Assembly: GCA_963822825.1 (NCBI GenBank)
Contig: CAWGIW010000008.1
Coordinates: forward strand, 62,001 to 126,000
Length of the DNA stretch: 64,000 bases
DNA from: JAWWPY01 sp963822825
GTDB lineage: Bacteria; Actinomycetota; Actinomycetes; Streptosporangiales; Streptosporangiaceae
Reading direction: 5' to 3'
Shown here: in pieces, positions 6,958 to 16,785 of the stretch
Position numbering within the stretch: position 1 is the first letter of the stretch
Layout: every line of letters starts with the position of its first letter
Program-made: the position numbers and the translations under genes
Notes under the pieces: model-generated
Seen by the model: the letters and a program-made list of their open reading frames with translations, nothing else
Told to the model about the DNA's origin: nothing
Databases searched by the model: none

Positions 6958-9539
6958 CTATGAATGGTCGCCGTCGGTCACCGGCCGGTGTCCATCGTAG
7001 GGGGCTTCGTCTAATGAAGCCCCCCGGTTACCGGGTCGGTGAGGGTGAGCTGATCCGTTCCCCGCAGCCCAGGCAGCGATCTGGGCCCGCGAGGTGAAAC
7101 CCAGCTTCGCCAGGATATTCGCGACGTGGCGTGCGGCGGTAGCCGGGCTGATCACGAGGTCGTCCGCGATGCCCTTGTTGCTGAGGCCACCGGCGATGAG
7201 GGCGACTATCTCAGATTCGCGGGGCGTCAGCCGGCCAGCGGTGACAGCTCGGGGGAGGTGACGGGCGGCCCAGCGGTTCCTCGCGGCCTGCTGCCCGGCT
7301 CCCGGGCGGCCAGATCCGGGGAAGCCAGATCCGGGGAAGCCAGCGCCGCGGCCACCGCGGCGTCGGCGGTCATGGCCCGGCCCTGCGCCCACAGCCGCGT
7401 CACCGTATCCTCGCCCAGGCCCCTGGCCGCGGCCAGGGCCCGCTGCTTGCGAGCGGCTGGAAGCGGGGGGAACCCGGCCGCTTCACGCAGTCCCTCCGCC
7501 GCCGCAGTCAGTTCGACCGCCATGTCGGCATGGCCCTCCCGGGTGGTCAGCGCCGCGAACGCCTCAAGCCCGCGGGCTACGCCGAGCCTGGCGCCGGTGG
7601 AATGACTGAGCCGCAGGCTCTCGGTCAGGTGCTGCCGGGCCACGTCGAGGTGGCCCTCGTCGAGGGCTACCAGGCCGATGCCGGCCAGGCAGCGCGCCGT
7701 TTCCGGCCGTGAGTCGATCTCGCGCAGGATGGGCAGGGCCACCCGGTAGCAGTCGAGAGCGCCGGCTGGATCACCGCGCAGCCGGGCCAGGTAGCCGAGC
7801 CCGTCCAGGAGCTTGGCGACGCCCCACTGCTGGTCGATGCGGCGCATCACGGCGAGCCCGGCCTCGCCGAGTTCCCTGGCCTCCCGCAGCCTCCCGCGCA
7901 GGCCGGCCAGCCTCGCTTGGATGCCCAGGGCGTACCCCTCGTTCCAGCCGTTCCCGGTGCCGCGCGCGATCGCGAGGGCCTCGGCGGCGTCCGCCTCCGC
8001 CTGCTCGACCTGGCCGGCCTGCTGTGCGGCGTCGGCAAGGAGGTTCAGCGCGGTGGCCGTCCAGGCCGGATCGCCCGCGGCCCGGCACAGCTCCAGGCCC
8101 TCCCGCGCCCAGGACACGGCCGCGGCGGATTCGTTGGCCAGGGCGAGCTGCGCCCGACCCACCAGTGCCGCGCCGCGTACCCGGTCGGGCAGTCCGGCCT
8201 GGTCGAGGGCCAGGAACCGGCCGATCCACTCGGCGCCTTCCGCGAAGGAGCCGCGGGCGATCCAGCAGGGCCCGGCCTCGGCGCAGATCTTCAGCCCGGT
8301 TTGCACGTCACCGTCGGCCAGGCAGGCGCTCAGCACCTGGCGCAGGTTGCCGAGGTCAGCATCGTACCTGCGGAAGAAGTCGACGGTGGACGACCACGGG
8401 GCCGGGACGACCGCCATCGCCTCGGCCCCGGCGCGCTGGGCGAACCGCAGCGCGTACTCACGCAGTTGCTGGTGCACGGCCGCGGACTCGCCGGAAGCGG
8501 CCAGCCGCTCGGCCGCATAGTCGCGGATGGTGTCGAGCAGCCGGTAGCGGGCCTGCCCGAGTACCTCCGGCTCCACCACCACCAGAGACTTGTCCACCAG
8601 CCCGCTGGTCAGGTCGAGCACCCCGGCGGCGGGCAGATCGGCATCGGCACATACCTGCTCAGCCATCTCCAGCGACCAGCCCGCGAACACCGACAGCCGC
8701 CGGAGCAGCGCCTGCTCCTGGGTGTTCAGCAAGGCGTGACTCCAGTCAAGCGTGGCCCGCAAGGTGCGCTGGCGCGGTGGCGCGGTGCGGTCCCCCGACC
8801 GGAGCAGGGCGAAGCGGTCCCCGAGGCGGCTGGCGATTTGTTCCGGCGAGAGCGCGCCGACCCGGGCCGCGGCCAGTTCTATGGCCAGCGGCACGCCATC
8901 CAGGGCCCGGCAGATGGCGCTGACGGCCTGCGCATTCTGCTCGGTGAGGGTGAAACCGGGACGCGCCGCCGCGGCCCGGTCCACGAACAGCCGGATCGCT
9001 TCGTACCCGAGCAGCCCAGCCGGGTCGGCAGAGGCCCGCTCCGGGGGCACGGACAGCGGGGCGACCTGCCTGACCACCTCACCCGGCATGCGCAGCGGCT
9101 CCTGGCTCGTGGCCATGACGCGCAGCGCCGGAGAGCTGGCCAGCAGCCGCTGGCACAGGCGCGCGCTGGCCCCGATCAGGTGCTCGCAGTTGTCGATGGC
9201 GAGCAGCATCCGCCGCGGCGCCAGCGCCGCGGCGAGGGTGTCGATCAGCGGGTGGCCGGGTTCCCCGAGCACGCCAACGGCGGACGCCACCCGCGAGACG
9301 ACCAGCCGGGGCTCCCGCAGATCGCCGAGCTCAACCAGCCACACCCCGTCCGGGAAGTCGCCCGCGACGGTGGCCAGAACCTGCAGGGCCAGCCTCGTCT
9401 TGCCGATACCGCCGGGACCGCAGAGCGTGAGCGCCCGCGTGCCATCAAGGATGTGCCGCAGGTCGCCGAGTTCCTGCTCCCGCCCGATGAACCGATTCGG
9501 CTCTTCAGGCAGGTGGACTGATATTTCTGTATGTGTCAT
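6958..9539 (-). pseudogene. Large NB-ARC/TPR ATPase with C-terminal LuxR HTH (split by frameshift)
   Basis: Together the two frames form a roughly 860-residue LuxR-family regulator. It has an N-terminal P-loop ATPase (GPGGIGKTRLALQ; Walker B-like RMLLAIDNCEH; GVPLAIELAAARVGALSPEQ), a central TPR-like alpha-solenoid and a LuxR helix-turn-helix (LTPRESEIVALIAGGLSNKG, then ISPATAARHVANILAKLGF). The long frame (7227-9539) stops at SPLAG. The HTH continues one base out of phase from about 7240 to 6958, so a single indel near 7228-7240 separates ATPase and DNA-binding parts. The start at ATG 9539 (MTHTEISVHLPEEPNRFIGRE) is the best match, although the frame is open further upstream. The family activates neighbouring genes, here the disulfide operon 8 bases downstream. 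An IS5 element sits 76 bases upstream. Whether the gene is dead or the indel is an error is undecided. Confidence 0.8.
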
Positions 9540-9615
9540 TGGCCCGATGAATGGGTTATCCCGTTCAGCACAGTCTGGCACCGCCATCGGCTGGTGTCCC
9601 GGGCCGTTCCGCTTA

Positions 9616-10711
9616 GTGCCTGCTTGAAAACTGATCCGCCGGGGGCTGGACGTGCCGGGAATGATCTTCGGCTGGTGCGGCGTGTCGCTGATGTGACGTA
9701 AGAGGCTCCTGGTAATCGCATGGGTGTCGAATCCAGCGCGATGCCAGGAGCCTTGCGTGCCGTTGTACCGTGCCCCGGAGGGTGATGTCCAGCCAGTCCC
9801 CGCCGTAGCCCAGGACCAGGCCGGTGCAGCGTGCCGGTGCTGCCCGGGCGGGGCCTCCCGCAGCAAGCGCCGCCGCTGTTATCCCTCGGACATGACCGGG
9901 GCGGAATGGGCGGTGTGCGAGCCGTTACTGCCTGCCCCGGCGTGGCTGGCCGGGCGGGGCGGGCGCCCCGCCCGGTATTGCATGCGCGACATCGTCGACG
10001 CGATCCGCTACCTGACGCACAACGGGCCGGTGTGGCGGGCGCTGCCCGCCGACTTCCCGCTGGCCTGGACCGTGTACTACTGGGCCGGTAAATGGGAAGC
10101 CGATGGGTTGACGGCGCGGATGCATGACGACCTGCGTGACCGTGTCCGCGCGGCGGCCAGCCGCAGCCCGGCACCGACTGCGGCCATCATCGATTCCCAG
10201 TCGGTGAAGGGCTCGGAGATGGTGGCGCGCGGCGGCCGCGGCTATGACGCGGGGAAGAAGATCAACGGCCGCAAGCGGCACATCGCCGTAGACACCTTCG
10301 GCCTGCTGCTCGCGGTCCTCGTCACCGCCGCCAGCACGCAGGACCGCGACGCCGCGAAGCCGCTGCTGTGGAACCTCCGCCGCGCCTTCCCCTCCATCGC
10401 CCTGGCCTGGGCCGACGGCGGATACGCCGGCAAGCTCGTCACCTGGGCCAAGACCCGCCTCACCCTGACCCTGGAAATCGTCAAACGGCCCGATGACCTG
10501 CACACCTTCAAGGTCCTCCCCCGCAGATGGGTCGTCGAGCGGACACTGTCGTGGATCACCCGCTGCCGGCGGACCGTCCGCGACTACGAACGGCTGCCAG
10601 CCCACCACGAGACCTACGTCTACTGGTCAATGATCATCGTGATGACCCGCCGCCTCGCACGCCAGCCCGCCACTGCCCAGCCACGAGCCGCCTAGGTTTT
10701 CAAGCAGGCAC
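9616..10711. mobile_element. Complete IS5-family insertion sequence, 1096 bp
   Basis: The ends are the exact 16-bp inverted repeats GTGCCTGCTTGAAAAC (9616-9631) and GTTTTCAAGCAGGCAC (10696-10711). Each is flanked by TTA (9613-9615 and 10712-10714), read as a 3-bp target duplication of the TNA kind made by some IS5 subgroups. The element holds one intact transposase and looks recent. It lies in the divergent promoter region between the ATPase-LuxR regulator and the molybdate/tungstate transporter. Confidence 0.9.
9757..10695 (+). CDS. IS5-family transposase
   Basis: An intact DDE transposase of 312 residues. Family features in order are YPSDMTGAEWAVCEPLLP, RYLTHNGPVWRALPADFP, the DDE-region IIDSQSVKGSE (first Asp), GYDAGKKINGRKRHIAVDT, the second Asp in LAWADGGYAGK, and WVVERTLSWITRCRRTVRDYE carrying the catalytic Glu. 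GTG 9757 is chosen because CAGGAG lies 6 bases upstream; the frame is open back to 9724. The stop TAG ends one base before the right inverted repeat. It catalyses movement of the surrounding element. Confidence 0.9.
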   Translation: MPLYRAPEGDVQPVPAVAQDQAGAACRCCPGGASRSKRRRCYPSDMTGAEWAVCEPLLPAPAWLAGRGGRPARYCMRDIVDAIRYLTHNGPVWRALPADFPLAWTVYYWAGKWEADGLTARMHDDLRDRVRAAASRSPAPTAAIIDSQSVKGSEMVARGGRGYDAGKKINGRKRHIAVDTFGLLLAVLVTAASTQDRDAAKPLLWNLRRAFPSIALAWADGGYAGKLVTWAKTRLTLTLEIVKRPDDLHTFKVLPRRWVVERTLSWITRCRRTVRDYERLPAHHETYVYWSMIIVMTRRLARQPATAQPRAA

Positions 10712-10898
10712 TTAGTGAGAGAACTGTGATGTCGCCGCATGGCGGCCTGGTCCGGCGACCTGGCCTGCTCATCCGCGGCACCGGTGGTCTGTGTCAATTG
10801 TCTATCGGTCTGATCACGCCTGTCCAGTCTTGTTGCCCCGCGCAAATAAGAGTTGCTAGCTTCGCGGCATGTCACACGTCACGTCTCGCATGACGAAC

Positions 10899-11923
10899 AT
10901 GAGAACGAATCAGCGCATCAGCTGGCGGCGCCCGCTGCTGGTGATCGCCTGCATCGGCCTGGCCGCCGCCGGGTGCAGTTCGTCGGCGACCTCGCCGTCA
11001 ACCTCGTCGTCGTCCCCGTCCGCTCCCAAGGGCACCGTGAGCGTCGCCTACGCGTCGTCCCTTCAGTACCTCAACGAAAAGGTCGCCGGTCCCGCCTTCA
11101 CCAAGGCTGAGGGTTACAAGTACTCCGGACCGGCGCGGCCTCGGGCACACTGTAGTCGGAGATCGCCGCGCAGGAGATCGCCCCGAACGTCTTCGAGAGC
11201 GTAGGCGGTGACAACATCACGCCGCTGCAGCCCGCGTTCACCAAGTGGTACATCCCGTACGCGGGTACCTCGATCGTGGTCGCCTACAACCCCAACAGCA
11301 AGTACGCCAGCCAGTTCAAGGCTATTGCCGATGGCACAAAGCCGCTGAGTGGCCTGTATACCTTGCTGGAAACGCCCGGCCTTAAGCTCGGCCGGACCGA
11401 CCCCAACATCGACCCGCAGGGCCGGGACTTCATCTAGATGCTGGAACTCGCCCAGTCCTACTACCATCTGCCCGGCGGACACGGTGCGAAGATCCTGGGC
11501 GCCCGGACTCGGCTCCGCCACGTCGTCGGAGATCTACTGCCGAATCCTCGCTGGACTCGATCTTGCAGTCCGGTCAGCTCGACGCCTCGAGCGCGTTCAT
11601 CACCCAGGCGATCGAACTGCACCTGCCGTACATCAAGCTGCCGGACGCGATCAGCCTGGCCAGCGCTGCGGACGCGGCGCAGTATGCCAAGGAAAGGTCA
11701 CCATCACGGTGAAGGGCGCGAAGGCGACGAAGAGCGGCTCGCCGCAGGTGATCGATATCACCATCATCGGCAAGCCCACCCCGGCCGCGATCGCGTTCGT
11801 CAAGTACACGCTGTCCCCGGCGGGCCTGGCCCAGTACAAGCGGGTGGGTTCACGCTGCTCCCGCCGACGGTGGTCGGGGCCAGCAGTGAGTCCCGCCGCC
11901 GTGAAAGTGAGCTGGGCGGCTAG
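10899..11923 (+). pseudogene. Molybdate/tungstate-type binding lipoprotein, broken
   Basis: The gene opens with a lipoprotein signal (RRPLLVIACIGLAAAGCSS, lipobox AAGC) followed by GTVSVAYASSLQYLNEKVAGP, as in ModA/WtpA-like extracellular binding proteins. The rest is recognisable only across several frames: EIAPNVFESVGG, IPYAGTSIVVAYNPNSKYA, GRTDPNIDPQGRDFI, MLELAQSYYHLPG, QLDASSAFITQAIELHLPYI, GSPQVIDITIIGKPTPAAI. Frame changes occur near 11130, 11510 and 11690, with probably others. Two in-frame TAG codons (11153-11155, 11436-11438) sit inside conserved sequence. Possible starts are 10869, 10890 or 10899; the last gives the most compact signal peptide. The oxyanion specificity is an inference from family and context. 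Confidence 0.7.
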
Positions 11924-11996
11924 CCCGGCCGCGGCCGCTGGTGGCGCTGTCCGGGGGGGCACCCCCTCCGGGCAGCGCCCGGGCCGGCCGGGACCG

Positions 11997-12807
11997 ATGG
12001 GCGGCCGCGTCCGGGACCATCCGTTCGGTATCGGGGTTCGCATGGCGCTGGCGGGCGCGGGCGTCATCTGGGTGGCCCTGCTCGGCCCGGTGATCACCCT
12101 GCTAGCGCATCTGTCCTGGTCCGCGGTCGTCAACTCTCTGTCAGCGCCGGGGGCGCTCGATCCGCTCGTCGTGTCAGTGGAGTCCGGGGCGGTGACGCTG
12201 GCCGTGCTATGCTCCTGGTGCACGCCGCTGGCCTGGATGCTGGCTCGCGGCACGCTCCCTTTCCCCCGGTTCTGGGAGGCCGGCGTCTGTGCAGCCTGCT
12301 GCTTCCGCCGCTGGTCATCGGCCTGCTGCTGATCTTCATGGTCGGCCCGTACACGCCATCGGGCAAGCGCTCGGACGATCCATCTGTCCGCCACCAACAC
12401 TTTCCTCGCGCTGGTCATCGCGGAGGTGTACGAGTCGGCGCCTTATTACGTCGCTCGGCGCCCAGGCCGCGTTCAGCGCGGTGGACCGAGGATGGAGCAA
12501 CAGGCCGCCCTGCTCGGCGACCGGCCGGCGCCGGGTCATCCGCCGGGTGACGCTGCCGCTGGCCGGCCCCGGGCTTGGCGATGGCGCTGGCGGTGGCCTG
12601 GGCCCGGGCGATGGGCGCCTTCGGCGCCGTCGATAATCATCGCCTATCACCCTTACGGGCTACCGTTGCAGATCTGACACCACTTGCAGGAGACAGGCCT
12701 GGCCTCAGCGCTTACCGTTCGCTTTGGTCCTGCTGGTCGTTGCCCTTCCGCTGCCACTGGTCGCCTACATCTGGAGCGCCCGTGCTCGAGGCCGACGTCG
12801 AGGTTGA
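11997..12807 (+). pseudogene. ModB/WtpB-like ABC permease, broken
   Basis: Membrane helices typical of a molybdate/tungstate permease appear in shifting frames: ALAGAGVIWVALLGPVITLL, LLPPLVIGLLLIFMVGPY, and the cytoplasmic EAA-like loop ALLGDRPRRVIRRVTLPLAGPG followed by AVAWARAMGAFGAV and PLPLVAYIWSA. Frame changes are needed near 12290, 12370, 12460, 12570 and 12700. The stop is at 12805-12807, overlapping the start of the ATPase gene. It would form the membrane channel for the binding lipoprotein upstream. As written it cannot make a full permease. Confidence 0.68.
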
Positions 12808-13794
12808 CCGCCGCGACTTCACGGTGCGCGCCGCGTTCCAGGTGGCACCCGGCGAGCGACTCGCGCTTGTTCGGGCCGTCGGGGGCAGGCAAGACGACGC
12901 TGCTGGAGGCCGTCGCCGGCCTGGTGCCGCGCGCCCGCGGCAGCGTCGTGCTGGCCGGGCGGGTGCTGACCCACGACCTGGGCGCCCGCGCCGCGCCGTC
13001 CCGCCGTGGCAGCGCCGGGTCGGCCTGCTGCGCCAGGACCCCGGCCTGTTCCCGCACCTGACGGTGCGGCAAAACCTGGCCTACGCCCGGGCGCGGACCG
13101 CCGGGGCGGAGACGGCGCGGAGTGGCCGGACCTGCTAGGGATCGGCGACCTCCTGACGCCTGATGCCCGGCCAGGCTGTCGGGCGGCCAGGCGCACCGGG
13201 CCGCGCTCGGCCGGCTGCTGCTCGCCCATTGCGACGCGCTGCTCCTCGACGAGCCGTACACGGGCTTGGATGGCGCCTGCGGCGGGTCCTGACCGACCTG
13301 GTGCGCACGCTTGGTCGAGGCGCCAGGTGCCCGCCGTGCTGGTGGCCCACGAACTCGCCGACGCGCAGGCGTTCGCGGACCGGCTCGCGGTGCTGGACCG
13401 GGGCCGGATATTCCAGGTCGGAGACCCCGGCGAGGTGGTGCTCCGGCCCGTCAGCCAGCGGGTAGCGGAACTGGTGGGTTACCGCAGCTTCGTGCCGGTG
13501 ACCGCGCCGGCGGGAGCTGTGGCCGGGGTGCATCCGGAGCGGGTGGCGATCGGCGCGCATCCCGGGCTCGGGGTCGCGCTGGCCGGCCCGGTCCGCGACT
13601 GCCGGCCTTCCGGGGCGGGCTGGGAAGCGGACATCGAGGTCAGCGGGGTGATGCTGTCCTGCCATCTGGCCGACCGGCCGCCCATCGGCCACAGCGACTT
13701 TCCGGTCACCCTGCTCGACCCGCCGTGCTTCGGCCCGGACGGCGTGCTGCTGCCCCGTCCCGGGGCGTCCCATCCAGAACAGGCCAGCGCATGA
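12782..13794 (+). pseudogene. ModC-like ABC ATPase, broken
   Basis: The frames combine to a molybdate/tungstate-importer ATPase. It starts at GTG 12782 (VLEADVEVDRRDFTVRAAF), then shows Walker A GPSGAGKTTLLEAVAGL in one frame, RVGLLRQDPGLFPHLTVRQN in another, a degraded signature motif (LSGGQAHRAALGRLLLAHCD), Walker B ALLLDEPYTGLD and VLVAHELADAQAFADRLAVL with the switch His. A C-terminal TOBE-like domain (GAVAGVHPERVAIG…) ends at 13794. Frameshifts lie near 12870, 13000, 13120, 13180 and 13270-13320. The last 450 bases are a clean frame. It overlaps the permease and is ATGA-coupled to the regulator. Confidence 0.7.
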
Positions 13795-14955
13795 ACCGGG
13801 GGAACGGCGATGCCTCGGAAGCCGGCGCGGGCGGCGGTGCGGGCGTGCGCCTGCGGGTCGCCCGGCAGGCCCGCGGGTACTCACAGCGGCAGTTGGCGGG
13901 CATGGCCGGGGTGTCGAGGCAGGCGGTTTCCGCGGTCGAGTCGGGGCACTCGGACCCGTCCCTGCGGGTCGCCCTCAGCCTGGCCGGGGCTCTCAGCGTG
14001 ACCGTGGAGGAACTGTTCGGGCCGGGCAGCCCGGCGCCGGCGGTCGCGGCCCGGCCGGTGGCGCCGCTCAGCGGGCCGGGGTCGCGGGTCACGCTCGCCC
14101 CGCTCGGCGGCTCCTTCGTCGCGTTGCCGCTGTCCGCCGACTCCGCGACCAGGGCCGGCTTCGCCAGCCGGCGGCCTGGTCGCGGCGCCGGCCGCGGTGG
14201 CGGGGCCGGATGGTCTGCCTTACCCAGCAATGGTACGGCCGCTGGGCCCGCCGCGCCCCACGCTGGTCGTGGCCGGCTGCGACCCAGCGCTGCCGCTGCT
14301 CGAGACGCCGCTCTCACTGCTCGACCCGCCGGTCGCGTTCACCTGGTGGCCGTGCGCCAGCGCGGAGGCGTTGCGGCTGGCCGAGCAGGGCCTGGTCCAT
14401 GCGGCCGGGGCGCACCTGCGAGGGCATTCGGGGGAGTACAACACGGGCGCCGCCCGGGAGCGGCTGCGCCGCCGCGGCGCCGAGGTGATCGGGTTCAGCT
14501 CCTGGCGGGAAGGGCTGGTGCTCCGGCCCGAGGCCAGGGAGCGGACCTGCGGGCTCGCGGACCTGGCCCGCCAGGGCCTCCGCCTGGTTAACCGGGAAGA
14601 GGGGTCGGAGGCCCGTTACGTACTGGACCGCGAGGCGCGGCGGCTCGGTATCGAGCCTGCCGCCATCCCCGGCTACGGCACCCGGGCCACCGGGCACCTC
14701 CAGGTGGCGTCGGCGGTCGCCGCGGGCCTGGCCGACGCGGGCGTGGCCAGCGAGCCGGCCGCGCTCGCCTATGGCCTCGTCTTCCTGCCGCTGGCCGCGG
14801 AACGCTTCGACCTGGTGATTCCCGCGGCCCAGGTCGGCTCACGCGAGGTGCAGGGGCTCCTCAAGGTGCTCACGTCGCCCTGGCTGCTCACCCAGCTGGC
14901 CAGCCTGCCCGGCTACGACCCGGTCCGCTGCGGAGAGCACGTCGCCTCGCTATGA
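13791..14955 (+). pseudogene. HTH (XRE) regulator fused to a PBP-like domain, frameshifted
   Basis: The N-terminus is a Cro/XRE helix-turn-helix (LRVARQARGYSQRQLAGMAG, SRQAVSAVESGHSDPSLRVA). From about residue 130 a periplasmic-binding-protein-like domain of the MoeA/LysR-substrate type follows (EALRLAEQGLVHAAGAHL, GLRLVNREEGSEARYVLD, GYGTRATGHLQVASAVAAG, EVQGLLKVLTSPWLL). The two halves are in different frames, with an indel near 14160-14196. Such proteins are one-component regulators of molybdate/tungstate uptake genes. Here the start codon overlaps the ATPase stop (ATGA). The binding domain is of the same type as the C-terminus of the MoeA fusion at 45327-47237. Confidence 0.75.
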
Positions 14956-14975
14956 CTCACCACTCAGAACCATCC

Positions 14976-14987
14976 GCGGCCGGCCGC
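14976..14987. terminator. Possible hairpin between convergent genes
   Basis: GCGGCCGGCCGC is a perfect 12-bp palindrome in the 46-bp gap between the plus-strand regulator and the minus-strand methyltransferase. It could act as a short bidirectional terminator, but there is no T-run. Confidence 0.35.
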
Positions 14988-15001
14988 AAGAGTCTGAATG
15001 A

Positions 15002-15760
15002 TCACGAAAGTCGCCGCTGGGCCAGCCACATCCGGGTGCGGTAGGGGACCGCCATCGCGCCGCTGGGGAAGTGCGTGCCCAGGACCTCGCCGATGCCGCC
15101 CAGCAGCCGGCCCCGGGCGGGCGGCGGGAGCTGGGCGATGTAGGACTTGCTGCGCTCCTCGGCCATCCAGCCCGCTACGTCCAGCATCCGGCTCCACGGC
15201 ACGATGATCCGGATGCCGTCCTCGAAGAGCCCGGTTTGCGCGATGCCCTCCTGGCTCCAGTCGGCGTTGCGGTGATGGCGGCGGTAGCCGGGACAGGCGG
15301 CCTCCATCAGCCCCTGATAGGTGTCGAACCATGGCTCGCCGTCCGCCCAGGCGTGGCTCCACCACGCCGTCCAGTACCCACCTGGGCGCAGCACCCTCGC
15401 TACCTCCCAGCTGGCGCGGTCCGGATCGAACCAGTGCCACGACTGAGCAAAGCACGCAAGGTCGATAGTTCCAGAACGGATGGGGATGGCATTGCCGTCG
15501 GCCAGCAGGCAGTTCATTCCCGGACTTCTGGCCAGGGCCCGCCGCAGCATCTGCTCGCCGATATCCAGGGCGATGGTCCGGGCCCCGCGGGCGGCCAGCT
15601 GCCGTGTCGCGATGCCGGTTCCCGCCCCCGCGTCCAGTACCAGAGCCCCGGTCAGCGGGCCAGCGGACTTCTCCAGCGCCGTGTACAGGCCGTCCGGGTA
15701 GCTGGGACGCCCGGCGTCGTAGTCGGCCGCGACAGGATCGAACGGGGACCTGGCCGCCAT
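15002..15760 (-). CDS. Class I SAM-dependent methyltransferase
   Basis: A 252-residue cytoplasmic methyltransferase. The SAM-binding glycine motif is VLDAGAGTGIATRQLA, followed by an acidic strand end (IALDIGEQML), the adenine-binding region LLADGNAIPIRSGTIDLACF and the post-motif HWFDPDRASWEVARVLRPGG, all Methyltransf_11-like. The substrate cannot be read from the sequence. The stop of this gene is 41 bases from the regulator convergent to it. The PPOX gene lies immediately upstream on the same strand, so the two are probably co-transcribed, PPOX first. Confidence 0.85.
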   Translation of the reverse strand: MAARSPFDPVAADYDAGRPSYPDGLYTALEKSAGPLTGALVLDAGAGTGIATRQLAARGARTIALDIGEQMLRRALARSPGMNCLLADGNAIPIRSGTIDLACFAQSWHWFDPDRASWEVARVLRPGGYWTAWWSHAWADGEPWFDTYQGLMEAACPGYRRHHRNADWSQEGIAQTGLFEDGIRIIVPWSRMLDVAGWMAEERSKSYIAQLPPPARGRLLGGIGEVLGTHFPSGAMAVPYRTRMWLAQRRLS

Positions 15761-15764
15761 CCCG

Positions 15765-16172
15765 CTAGCGACGGCCCAGGGCCTTGGGCGTGTTCACCTT
15801 GTCCGCGGCGATCTTGAGGAGGATCCGGCCCTGCGGGCCGATCGGATTGCGGTACTCGGTGCCGTTGTACTTGCGCGACAGCTCGTCGATGTGCGCGCGG
15901 GCCTCGTCGCCCGCGACCGTGGCGACGACGTGGCCGCGCACCTCTGACCAGTCATACGGATTGTCAGCGGAATGGATCAGCACCGTGATCCGCGGATCCC
16001 GGCTGACGTTCCTGGCCCGCTGCCGCTGCGGCTCGGTGTTCACCAGCAGGTGCTCGCCGTCGGTATCCACCCAGGTGAGCAGGGCCTGCGGCTGGCCGCT
16101 TGGCATCAGGGTCACGACCGTCGCCAGGTTCTTGCCCTTGGCCAGGCGAACGGTGTCCTCATCAAGCGGCAC
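15765..16172 (-). CDS. PPOX-class flavin/F420-dependent oxidoreductase
   Basis: A 135-residue split-barrel protein of the pyridoxamine-phosphate-oxidase-like superfamily. Typical features are LAKGKNLATVVTLMPSGQPQ at the start, the strand pair VDTDGEHLLVNT, the arginine-rich RQRARNVSRDPRITVLIHS and VRGHVVATV. Actinobacterial members of this size generally use F420 or FMN, but the cofactor cannot be decided here. It ends 4 bases before the methyltransferase start, an operon-like spacing. Confidence 0.85.
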   Translation of the reverse strand: MPLDEDTVRLAKGKNLATVVTLMPSGQPQALLTWVDTDGEHLLVNTEPQRQRARNVSRDPRITVLIHSADNPYDWSEVRGHVVATVAGDEARAHIDELSRKYNGTEYRNPIGPQGRILLKIAADKVNTPKALGRR

Positions 16173-16207
16173 GATTGTCTCCCATCGGTTGGTCAGGCTC
16201 CGGCCGG

Positions 16208-16255
16208 TCAGTGCTGGCTAATCAGTGCTGGCTAATCAGTGCTGGCTAATCAGTG
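16208..16255. repeat. 14-bp tandem repeat, 3.4 copies
   Basis: The unit TCAGTGCTGGCTAA repeats exactly at 16208-16221, 16222-16235 and 16236-16249, with a partial copy to 16255. On the minus strand each unit carries a TGA stop; the rightmost one is the stop of the PEBP gene, so the repeat array is a run of its own 3' end. Confidence 0.92.
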
Positions 16256-16785
16256 GCCGTAGACCGGGATGAGGAGCCCGCGGGCGATGGTGTGGAAGCG
16301 CAAGTTGAAGCCGGCCACGGCGGGGGTGATATCCGAGTTGACGCCGAGGTCGTCGGTGTCCAGAGCGTGCACTGCGAACACGTACCGGTGCGGCCGGTCA
16401 CCCTGGGCGGCGCGGCGCCGCCGAAGTCCTTGGAGCCGTAGTCGTTCCGCACCGAGAACGCGCCCTTGGGCAGCCCCGCGCCGTCCGCGCTCCCGGCACC
16501 GCGGGGAAGCTCGGTCACGGAAGCCGGGATGCCGAGCACCACCCAGTGCCAGAATCCGGAGCCGGTCGGCGCATCGGGGTCGTAGGCGGTCACCGCGAAT
16601 CCCTTGGTTTCCGCCGGGAACCCGTGCCAGCGCAGGTGCGGTGAGACGTTGTCGCCGGACATGCCGAACCCGTCGTAGACCTGTGCGTTGCTCATCATCT
16701 CGCCGTGGGTGACGTCGTCACTTTCCACCGTGAACGACGGGACCTCGGGGAGGTAGTCGTAAGGCAGCGGTGCCTGCTCGGTCAT
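16250..16785 (-). pseudogene. YbhB/YbcL-type PEBP (Raf-kinase-inhibitor-like) protein, frameshifted
   Basis: The main frame gives FTVESDDVTHGEMM, the PEBP core NVSPHLRWHGFPAETKGFAV and YDPDAPTGSGFWHWVVLGIP (ligand-pocket DPDAP and HW), then NDYGSKDFGGAAPP. After an indel near 16405 the family ending continues in another frame (RYVFAVHALDTDDLG, GFNLRFHTIARGLLIPVYGH) to TGA 16250-16252. Joined length is about 178 residues, normal for the family. ATG 16785 has AAGGAG 7 bases upstream. Bacterial members are cytoplasmic and of unclear function. If the indel is real, the last third is replaced by an unrelated tail. Confidence 0.75.

Noticed and set aside
11130..11450. Amber (TAG) codon reassignment, e.g. 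pyrrolysine
   Set aside because: TAG also ends intact genes such as the IS5 transposase and moeA, no PYLIS or pyl genes are seen, and the same genes are frameshifted anyway.
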